DNA of 64,000 bases, taken from contig JAKOGI010002762.1 of NCBI GenBank assembly GCA_029747015.1, positions 23,979-87,978 of the forward strand, read 5' to 3'. The stretch is from Carnegiea gigantea. Taxonomy: Eukaryota > Streptophyta > Magnoliopsida > Caryophyllales > Cactaceae. Below are positions 24,580 to 35,400 of this stretch, one piece after another. Within the stretch, counting starts at the first letter, position 1. Each line of letters starts with the position of its first letter. The translations under genes were made by a program, and so were the position numbers. The notes under the pieces were generated by a model. That model was given only the letters and a program-made list of their open reading frames with translations. It ran no database searches and was not told where the DNA came from.

Positions 24580-24860
24580 GAGAAATTGGTTGAGGCAGGT
24601 TGAAGTGGATTGAAGTTGATATTTTTTTGTTGAAATGGGTTGGTATATTTTTTAAAATTGATTAAAATAGTAAGAATATAATTTTGAAAGAGGTGAGTTG
24701 AAGTTGGTTGAAGTAAATTAAAGTACGTTGAAGTTGATTGAAGTGAATTAAAATTGACTTGAAGTGAATTAAAATTGATATTTTTTATTAAAATAAGTTA
24801 AAATTGATTGAAATAAATTAAAATGAGTTAAAATAAATTAAAATTAATAAATTAAAAAAG
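24580..24860 (+). repeat. Degenerate short tandem repeat of TTGAAGTGAATTAAAA type
   Basis: A run of overlapping 10-11 bp units such as TTGAAGTTGA, TTGAAGTGAA and TTAAAATTGA, decaying towards A/T-only units at the right. Noncoding. Confidence 0.7.
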
Positions 24861-24991
24861 ACCTATAAAAAAAAATGCCCTAAGCACCATATTATACTTG
24901 CGTCACCTTCCAAAAAATCCTAATGTTTAAAAAAGATGCTCGTCTTGGTACGCGGAAAAAGCTGAAAGGAAGAGGCGTTGCGCGACACGAC

Positions 24992-24998
24992 TATATAA
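24992..24998 (+). promoter_or_regulatory. TATA box of copy B
   Basis: TATATAA, preceded by GCGACACGAC and followed by GGCGGTGAAG, matches the promoter core repeated five times in the 13.5-16.0 kb array. It lies 131 bases upstream of the chosen ATG, so the in-frame ATG at 25003 would be too close to be transcribed. Confidence 0.65.
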
Positions 24999-25122
24999 GG
25001 CGGTGAAGACTGAAGAGACCTTCGACACTTTCCACTTGTCACTTCTCGGTTCCTGGAGAAAAGGTTTCAGACGCGCCAAAACTGAAAAAACTCGACGCTC
25101 AAGTCTCAATACGTTGGGAAGA

Positions 25123-26578
25123 ATGGTGATTTCGAAGAACAAGAATCGCAATCGCCTTAGGTCGAAGTCGAAGGCTGCCCCAATCACCCCTCTTTCTCCG
25201 TCTAAAGCAAAGCTTAAGATCAGCGACAAGTCCAGACGTCCCAAGAAGATCCGCTAAGCTTCCCATCTCCAATGTCAGCTGATTTTGATTTTGACTGCCT
25301 AGAGTTTTGCTTCTGTGTTTCTCATTGTTAGGATTTTTGATCTTTTAGGGTTTAAAGTGGATGTTTTATCTTATCTTTCTGTGTTTGGATCTGAGAATAT
25401 AAGAGGGATAAAGATTTCGGTGAAAAATTGTGCGAGAATCGAACTGATTTTTACAATTCTGTGTATATTATGTTCAAAATTGAGAGCAAAGTTGAAGGAA
25501 AAGTTTGTTCTGGTTTCCGATGGGATACACTGTTCCACCCCATCTTCAAATAATGAACGGTTCCTCTTTGCATTGTCTGCTGCGCATGTTATGCCCTAAA
25601 GTTGTCGACTTTCTTTCAAGTAGCAGTGGAAGTGGAGTCGGTTCCCACTGGACTGACCATAGTTTTTTACTTTCTAATTTTTTTCGATTTTCCTATCTCC
25701 AAAGAAGCTTTGTTTACTGAATTCAAAGTTATTTTTTTCCTCGGTGTTTCTGTCTGGGATACTCCCATAACTTGCCTGGTTTCCCGTTTTCTGAGTTTGC
25801 AAGCGTGCTTTTGCTATCTGACAGAGGTGAAGGATCTGCTTGTGGCAAAAGTGACATCCGTAGCGAAAACCGTATTCCTACAGAATACGACTCTGATCTC
25901 GAGGAAGCTTATGCTGATCAATGTAATGTATGTGCAGTTTCAGCTGTTGCCCACTTCAACGAAGTAGCTACCTCGAAGATGGTTTGTTTTCTTTCACCTC
26001 TGCCTCCTCCCACTCTTGGTGTCCTCTTTATTGCTCATAATGGATACACATTATCAGAGGTTTCTAGAAATTGTTACTTGTTTTGGATTATGTTTAAAGG
26101 GCACTCTTTCTTTGACTGGTTTAGGGTGTCACATATGAGCTTGTTGAGGCTGGTGAGAGGACGGCATTTATGCACGCTAAAAAGGGTTTTGTCTACCATT
26201 TCAACTTCCTGGCCAAGCCTACAAAGTGTACAGATGACAGTGAAACTATGCTCTTCTTTGGTGAAGTCTGGGAATTTTACCCCGGGGGCCCTCATGTTAC
26301 TAATTGCTGTATCCTTGGTTCCGCAGATGCTGGTATGTAGGGCAGATTGCTGAACCTTCTTTACATGAATAAATGGAATTTATGGGTTCTTGGTTACGTT
26401 TCCTTTCCTTTTCCTCGGTGTTGTCCTGCGATTATTTAAGTTACACAATATTATGATGTTGTTTGATGTAGTATGCTCGGGAACTAATGGTTGCGGAGGT
26501 TGTCGTCCTGTGATACATCATCTGCAGAAGGATTTTATGTCGGTGAGGAGCAATGTCTTCATTACATTGACTAGGTAA
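25123..26578 (+). pseudogene. Copy B: four-exon gene of a DUF3615/cystatin-like small-protein family, splice donor lost
   Basis: Exons by phase are 25123-25253, 25825-25981, 26125-26332 and 26472-26578. Exon 1 encodes a Lys/Arg-rich N-terminus ending SDKSRRPKKIR. Exon 2 carries EYDSDLEEAYADQCNVCA and AVAHFNEVATSK. Exon 3 carries VTYELVEAGER, HFNFLAKP and ETMLFFGEVWEF. Exon 4 carries CGGCRPVIHH. The order of an aromatic N-F-x-A-K-P strand, LFFGEV strand and a C-x-x-C...HP end recalls plant DUF3615/cystatin-like proteins, which is a tentative match. Two lesions are visible. The exon 1 donor is CTAAGC where array unit 2 has GTAAGC, leaving an in-frame TAA at 25255-25257. Exon 4 also lacks one base relative to copy A (CATCATCTGC versus CATCATCCTGC). 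Other splice sites are good. Confidence 0.6.
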
Positions 26579-28840
26579 GTCATTTCTCGATATCTTACTC
26601 GCCTGTGAGTAAATAGTAATCGGTTTTCTATTTGGTTGGTTGGTTATTTATTTTGGGACTATTCGTTTGCTCTTTTTTATCTGTCACTTGCTTTTATTTT
26701 CATCCTGGTGGAGTATGTTGCATGGTGGTGTCTACTCTATCTCGTTTTACTTGGGCATTTTAAGCTTCCAAAATGTCTGCCTTTTGGAGCGAGAAAATGA
26801 TTTGTTCTGCTCGGATGTATTGCATTGAAGCGATATGGCCCTCTTGAATGACTACTTTTTTCTATAAAGGTTTTTTTTTGGGGGGGGGGGGTGTAATGAA
26901 ATTAATGCCACTGTACTAGGAGGAAGGCTGCCACAGTGGAGGCCCCTTACCCACCTCGCTTTGGGCAGGGCTTGGGTATGGATATACATTATAGGATCCT
27001 AAAGAGAAATGGCTACTTGTCTTACCCCCTTTCCCAGTTGCCCCTATGAGTTTGATTGATCAAGCTCCTTCTGATTGATCACATGGTTATCCACCTATGA
27101 ATTCACAAACTATTGTCAAATATAGTATTTGTGAGAATGTTATCCTGAGTTCCTTAAAGTTTAAGATCTAAGATCCCTAGTTTGAAATAGCTGTTTGCTG
27201 CCCCTTTTTTCAGAAGGTACTTAAACCCGTATTAGCTTAATATTCTCTGAAAAGGCTAGACCAAGTTACCAACAGGTTTTTATTATTTATTTGATATTTG
27301 ATTTCCCTTGCATACTCAAAGGTCCTAAGAATTTGTTTGACTTCTCCGCATTTGATTGTGTTTTACTCGGAGTGATCCTAATACAGGGAAGGAAAGGGGG
27401 GCCGGATCGCCTACGTTGATTGTGCTGATTTTCTATTGGCCATGGTTCACTAATATTGGCTCATTGTCTCCATAATGCATTGTTGCCTTATGCTGCTATA
27501 TGTCATTTGGATAGTGGTCCCTATGTGGTTAACTCATCTTTAACCTTCTGCTCAAAAAGTACTCAAAAACTTGTTCTTAGAGTCTAGGGATCTGGTCATA
27601 TGCTAGAATGATTTGTGGGAGTCCCTTAGAAATGGCTTGTTGTATGTCTCTGAAATAACGTAGTCTTCCACTGCTAGGGTAGATTACCTGTTGATCACCC
27701 AATCCACTTCTTTTGCTGATGTGATGTTGATGAACCTTATGTGGATTAGGTGTTTGGTCGGTGACAGTGGATGGTAAAGGATGTGCAGTTCTGGTCTTGA
27801 TTCAGTTGCAAAGATCATCGGTTTTTTTTTTTTTCACAATTGTTTTTAATTGGTGGTTTTATTTTGCAGTGGGAGACTAGGTTATTGCAGTACATGATTT
27901 TAAGTCCCTCAACAATTGTATATCATGATGCGTGGTTGAATTTGTGTTCTTTGTAGGGTGATCCATAGTTGTATACAGCTGCTGATTTTGTTATTCATGG
28001 TTTCTCCTTTTGGTGCGAGATATCTTGACTTTGGCGGCCGTTGTGTTTGGACAATCATGTGCCAATTTTGATTAGCACTTAATCATGTGGAAATTGATGA
28101 TTCTTTTGTTGAATGTTGCTCGTTTATTGGACTTTTATTAAACATCATAGGTGGTATTTACCAACAAAGACCTCCGTTTGTGATCTCCTGGGACGTGTAT
28201 TGCAACGTCGAATGTTGGGCCTTGTGTAGCCTTAGGAATTTGCAAAAATGTGGGCGTTAGGATGCTAGCCTTCCTGCCTGCCAAAAGAATTTGGTCGTTA
28301 GGTTTTTGATTGAATTTGTTTGAATTGAGGGGGCAGAATGTGTTGGAAAAGATATCTCTGTCTTAATTTGAAAGTAATGCCTTTCCTTGGTATCCAGGGA
28401 AAACGTGCCAGAATTTGAATTTTGAGTATCATAGGGTTTCCCTTGAGAATGTCTGCGTCCTGGTTTTTCGCATTGTTGCTGTTTTAATATTGTTTCTTTT
28501 ATTTATTCAGGTTATGTGTGAAGGACCCAGTTTCTGCAGATTTGATTCTAGTGGTTTTATCTGATGACTCTAAACTCTTAACGAGCCCTTGAATTGCTTT
28601 TAATTTGCGGCGCATTGTAGTTAAACAATTTATCATAGACTAGCTTATTTAGCTGTTTGGTACTGTCCTAGTTGTGTTTACGTTTATGTGGAATTTAACC
28701 TAATCAGTTTCTAGCAAGATACTGTGTTGTAATCAGTTGTAAGGAGTTCACATAATCAGTTTATGGCTAGGTTACTTATGGCTCTTTGAATTCCCGTATA
28801 TAAGCCAGTTAATGTGTGGGTTGATGCATCATATGATTTT
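26579..28840 (+). repeat. Duplicated 3' flank of copy B
   Basis: Collinear with the 17.9-19.55 and 23.32-23.7 kb blocks, without the hAT element. It contains a T/G run at 26872-26891 and no ORF of note. The similarity extends far beyond the last exon, showing a multi-kilobase duplication. Confidence 0.7.
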
Positions 28841-29498
28841 ATGATGTGCGTCTAGCCTCTATATAAGCATCTTGATTAAGGGGATAGCATCCGTAATAGG
28901 AGGAATAGTGCATGAGGTAATGCCTAGTGCACTTTAATTGATAATGGAAACGCTACGCCCAGAGGGTTATGCTTTCCTTGCCTAGAAGCATCTTACCAAC
29001 ATCAAAGGTGAACTAGAATCACGTAAAAATGAATGTGTTGACTTAAGACCAATTGAATGTTGAAACAGAAGTGGGACTGGTTGACGTAAGACCAATTGAA
29101 TGTTGAAACAGAAGGGGGAATTGTCCTCATGAAAAAACCTGTAGCTCTAGCAGATCTTGTTATGGAGTGTTTGAATGCTATTAACATTTAACAGCACATA
29201 GGCATAGGCAAACTGCATAATTGTCAGTAGACGGACTGTATGCACACTCAAAGCCTTATTAGTTCGATATTACGGATTCGTTGGTAGCAATCGAGCATTA
29301 ACCAGCGGCAGTATCCCATGAGCTAACGCAGAGTTGCAAGTCATTAATTAGTGACGAACAGAGAATGCAAGAATGCTAGAAACATAAGATCTGATCATAA
29401 CAATCCTAAAATCTTGATGAGACTAAGCCACTAACCAGGCTAGCCAAACATACACAAATGTTTAATGTCTAGCTACTATCGAATATTGATAAAAAAGA
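28841..29498. other. Intergenic with a short local duplication
   Basis: AAGACCAATTGAATGTTGAA recurs at about 29045 and 29092 as part of a 47 bp direct duplication. Otherwise nothing was recognised. Confidence 0.5.
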
Positions 29499-32400
29499 TC
29501 AACGACGTCTATGAGGAGCTCTTGCTGCGGGAGCAGGATCCACAATTGTGACTTGTTTGATCGCATAACCCCATGCGAACTTGTTGTAGAGTACTTCTCC
29601 GAAACCTCCATCTCTCCCGAACCTCATCCCATGGCTATTGAGGTACTCCCAGAAAAAAATGTTGTCGGGTTTATGCCCCCAGCATGTAAAAAGTACACTA
29701 TGCGCGACCTGTATTTTGCCATCCATCGTTTTTCGACCCTCGGCTCTATAGAGGAGCTCTTCCTTTCCAGTCTCGTCATATTTTGCATGCATCAGGAGTA
29801 GTGCTATCACTGGCGCATCAGTCAGAAGATTTTTCATTTTGTTAATGTAATGGCGCTCTTTTGGGTCAACGTATTCCCGGCCGGTTATGAAATGGCGACA
29901 AGCATTCTGCCCAGTACGAGTGCTTGATTACACAGAATAGAGAAATTTGGAGAAAAAACAACGATAATCAAGAATTACTCCACAAATTGCCTCTCTACCC
30001 CTCGCCCCAAAACAAAGACAAGGACCTCCATTAGTTTGGCCTTTTTCCTTTCAACTGTCTAATCTGAATACTCAGATCACGCTAGAAGGGGGTGAAAAAG
30101 GTGATTGCAAAAACTTAAAATTAAAATCAAATGTAAATGCGGAAATTAAATAGAGATGATACGCAACGATATTTTAACGAGATCGGGCCTTAATCAGGCT
30201 TAGGTCCCCGCCTAAAGTTATCCAACTCTAGAATTCAACTCTCCACTTCTTTTATTAAGATGAACTCTCACAATCTCTCAGAACTACCCCACTCTAGAGA
30301 TTCCAAATACTTAAATCAACCTCTTGATTTAAGTATGGGAGAGTTGTGATCTCACACCAACTCCTAAGTTCACTCCTTAATAAAGAATTCCTCAATACAC
30401 TCACAACTTTTGATCACAATGTAATGCTCAGAGTCAATTCACAAATGTATAGCTCAATGTTCTTGCAACTTGCTTGGATACTTGCTCTTGCTCATGTGTT
30501 CACTATTTATAGCCTCGCAAGTCGTGAGCTCAAATGCCAAGAAGGAAGTTTCTGCCAGAATATCCCGAAATCTAATTTCGGGCCCTTGAAATATATTCTT
30601 CAGATTCTGATTTGATTTCCTTTTGTGCTGAACATTCTGATTTGATTTTTCCCTTAAATCAGCCACGCTGCACATGATATCTTCCTTGCACATCATGTTA
30701 GTAATCTCTTCAAATGTGCAACAAGATAATTCAAGTATCATTTTTGATATTACTTTACAATTTAAGCTTGTATCTTATTTAGTGGAATCTTGTCAAGATC
30801 AATTCAAATAATATTGATGCAAGGTAATCAGTCCATAATTGATCTTGTATGATACAAATTTGAGATTCAAATTTGAAGTGGTTAGATCATATTTTTCAAT
30901 CAAATAAAATCTTTAGATATTATAAGATACCCACATATTTTTCTATGCATAAACAAATACTAGGATAGACAACTTAATCCAATCAAATCCATTAATATTA
31001 TTCACTTAGATTGTATGGATAAATATCCATGGAAACTCAATATTTTATCATATCGCTTCCATTAATAATTAATCAGGGCTTTTCGTCCAAGACTTAAACT
31101 ATTCAACTGCTAAGCCCATGTATTAATCAAACATGTAACCAATTTGATGAATTGGACCAATAAGAACATTATATATGAAATTGACAAATAATATAAATAT
31201 TCAACAATGATTATTTCATATATAATTATTATCCACATTGTTTGTTATCATCAAAATCATTATGTGACTCCTAGAGTCAGTAATCTCCCGCTTTTTGATG
31301 ATGACAAATAATGATACTCATAAGAAGTGATATTCGTATACATACCTTGATTCTTGCATCCACTTATTATGAGCTCATTCTTCTCCCCCTTTGTCATCAT
31401 TAAAAAGGAATGTAGAATATAAACTAACCAATTAGTAGCAAAGCTCCCTCTTAATATGAAACTTATGAAGAAGAAGGAAGGGTTGACCTCACAAGCTTAA
31501 ATCCAATAACATATCATCAAAATCAACCAGTTTACTTGGATATCACAAAAATGACATGCTAAGGTTATAAGAGATACAAGTATATGAAGGAAAAACAAAA
31601 TTGATAATTTAGAATAAATCACAACTCCTCCTAATGCAATTATATAGGGGGAATAGAGCAAACAATCAAGAAAAATCTCCCCCCTTTGAAAATCATTAAT
31701 CCAAGGTAATTCATATGGCGCGAGATATACTAGTTCAGCACATAACCTTAGCTTATTCATGCCAAAATCATATCAATAGTTGCAATTTGGATATGAGAAT
31801 TTCAAAAATATATAGTCATGTAAGGTATAATGTGTTGGTGTTATACAATATTAATCAAGCTATTTTTCCTAACAAAATAGCTAAAGCATAACACCGTATA
31901 CAAGAGAGATGCAATAATATTTACCATGCTCTGGTCAAATGACAAAATCAAGTATATTTAGCCCAATATAATGTAGTTATTTTATTTTTGACATATCTCC
32001 AACCAAGATGCCTATTACGATGTCAAAAAGGTTCTCGTATATCTCATTTTGACGTCATTTTTATCTTGAGAATTATAACCACAATAATAGGATATAATCA
32101 AAATATGGTATATATCTTGGTCCAACATGGGATGATATAAGGCAATCAAATATTATGGAGCTTCATAATTCCATTTTATTTGAATTAGCCCTGTTCATCT
32201 TTCATCAAAACGTATTGTGAATCATATTATGGGTCCCTCCTTTTTTATGAAGATAGAGTCCACTTTAATAGAGATGAATACTTATCATGATCTTATCACT
32301 TGGGCTTACTAATTCATTTTTCTCCCTCTTTTTGGCATGAGTTTCATTAAAAAGGTAGTGTGAGAATGATAGAACTGTATAGCCATGAAGACAATAAAGA

Positions 32401-35400
32401 TTTTTCGAAATATATAAGGTTGTCTCTACCCCTTGATAGAAATAATTGGAAACATCAAGCATAGGGTCATGGAATATTATAAGAAAATGTAATATTATAC
32501 ATATAATTTTATTGAAGCATTATATACCATTTACCACACGCTCTCCCCTATTTCGAGAGCAAGTGTTATACATAGTCAAGGAGATAATAGCATTTAAGTA
32601 TTGAACATTAATACTCCATATCAACCTAAGTCTTCTATTTACATAACTAGGGTAGATATCAAAATTTTTGGATGTAAAGCCCAATTCAATAAAACAAGCA
32701 TATATAGAATGATAATCAAATTTTAATACAAGTTTCATGTAGTAAATATGTATGTGACACAAACTTTGAATGATATACGACAAGAATATATGATTGTAAC
32801 GTTAAAAGAGATAATGATGTTAAACATCCATGCAAGAGAACATTTATCCTTAAATAAGATATTCAAATTCCCCTTTGCTAAATCATCAGCATCTAAAAAT
32901 AATCAAACCAATATGTGATTGTTAAGCGTACTGAATTTATCTTATCACCCTACAGGTAAAATGAAAAAAATTTATAGAAGGAAAGAAAAAGATAAATTAA
33001 AAGCTTACCTTATTTTACCTTAGGTAGCCCAACACTTTCTAGTTTCTTATTTGATTTTGAGAAGTCCGACATCTTATTCTCCCCGTGAGGTTTTTAGAAA
33101 TTTAAAGGCTCGTGGGGACTTTTTAGATATTTCAAAATAATGGGCAAATAATTTTACAAAAATTTGTCCATTCGTCATAGAGTTCTACAAAATACAATAT
33201 CTAGGAAGAAATTTTTTCTTAGGTCCATAAGGGTTAGAAACAAGTGAGAATCTTGACGTAGCCAAATTTCTCTTCTCACTTCTACCCCTCTTTTTAGATT
33301 TAATACTACTTGTATAAAACTTTGAAAAAAAATTACCAATTGTAGTATTTAAATCAACAAAGTTGAGGTAAGATTGAGAAGAATTATCAATAAAAATTTT
33401 TACCTCATTTTTCTTACTTTTTGGAGTTGATAAATCTTGAATATTCCTTTTGAACTCGCACTCTTCTTGGTCTTGCTTTCCCATTAACTCTGTATAAGGC
33501 TCACTTTCGTCATCTCCATTCTCATCATCACACTTTTCATCTGGGCTGTTCCTATTACCAACATGTTGAGTTTTGAATTTAGTGATCTCAATTGTCTCTT
33601 CGTTTGTAATTGTATTAAGATCTGAAACCTCTTCCTTAGATCCATAATGACAATAAAGATAATTTCAAATCTCTTTGGCACTTTTACAATAGAAAAAATA
33701 TTCACAAATATCAATAGAAAGGCCACAATACAGCATAAAAATGGCTTTGGATCGAATTTTTGGTCATAATCTTGTAATCATCATTGGCGAACTGATCCTT
33801 TGATTTTTCAATAACAATGGGAACTTTCTTGATAATCTCTCAAAGATTAAGATCTTTGTGCTTAACATAGAGTTCCATGATTTCCTGCCACAAAAAATAA
33901 TGAGTACCCATAAAAAGCGGTGGACAATCAGAATCAAGATTATAACTAGCCATGGAATTGAAGCTATTAGATGGTTAAGTCTTAAGATAATAGCACCCGC
34001 TTTGATATCAATTGAAAACTCAGACCGCCCTAGAGGAGGGGTAAATAGGGTGATTGCAAAAACTTAAAATCAAAATCAAATGTAAATGTGCAAATTAAAT
34101 AGAGATGATATGCAACGATATTTTAATGAGATTGAGCCTCAAATCAAGCTTAGATCCCCGCTTAGAGTTGTCTAACTTTAGAATTCAACTCTCTACTTCT
34201 TTTATTAAGATGAACTCTCATAATCTCTCAGAGTTACCACATTCTAGAGATCCCAATTACTTAACTCAACCTCTTGATTTAAGTATGGGGGAATTCACTA
34301 CTAAAAAAGTTCATATTAACGATGAAATTCAGCAACAGAAAAAAATAGCGACAGATTTGGCGACGGAAATGACGACAGAAAAATAGTTTTACAAAAAAGT
34401 CAGATTATACGATAGATACAGCGACAGAAATTTTAATCCGTCGCCAAAAATTGATGATGGCGACGAAATTTCCGTCGCCATTATTAATTTTTTTTAAAAA
34501 AAATTGGCGATGGAATTTCCGCTGCCTAAATTTTTTTTAAAAAAAAAACAGGGGGTGGCGATGGAATTTCCGTCGCCACTCCTATAAAATGAAACCAGAT
34601 TTCTCTGGTTTCATTTTGCTGATTTTTTAAGCGTCGAGGAGAGAGAGGGGGGACGCCGTGAGCAGCAGCAGCCCAGCCACCAGCCACGTCCCCGCCGTGC
34701 CCAGCCACCGCCGACGGTCGTCCGCCCCACCCGCTGCCGCCGGTGACCTCCCCCTGCCGCCGGCCTCCGCCTGCCGCCCCCCACCGCCGGTTTTTTGAAG
34801 TTAATTGAGGTATTTTTCTCAACTAAACAACTTGAAATTTCTACAAATTTTTGGATTACATTGTTAGAATTTCATAGTTAGTTCATATTTATGTTGAAAT
34901 GTGGTGTTTATGTGAGGTTATTCGTTTAATTTGGTTCAAGATTGTTGGAAATGCAATTTAGGGTTTAGGTTTGATAGTTTGAAGTTAAAGTTTGATGTAT
35001 TGGTGGAATGAAATGGTTTCATTGATAATGTTTTTAAAATGTGCAATTTGTGTGAGGTTATTGGTCTAATTCGTTACAAGAATTTGGTAAATGCGATTTA
35101 GGGTTGAGGTTTGGTAGTTTGAAGTTGAAATTTCATATGTTGGTGGAATGAAATGTTTTAATTGATAATGTTGTCGAAATTTGGTTGGAGATTTTGCTCA
35201 ATGCAATTTAGGGTTTAGGTTTGGTGATGTGAACTTGAAAGTAGATATGTTGGTGGATTAAAATGCTTTAGTTTATTATTTTGTTCAAATGTACATGAAG
35301 GTGTAGCTCATATTTGTTTAAAGTTTTCGCCCAATGTAATGTACACTTAGATTTGGTAATTTTAAGTTTAAATTTGATATGTTGGTGGAATAAAGTGGTC

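Noticed and set aside
25602..26353. Long plus-strand frames across the copy B introns
   Set aside because: Exon structure and phase explain exons 2 and 3; the frames simply run on through introns.
34526..34822. A Gly/Ala-rich protein in the CACTA element
   Set aside because: Composition artefact of a GC-rich noncoding stretch; no family similarity.
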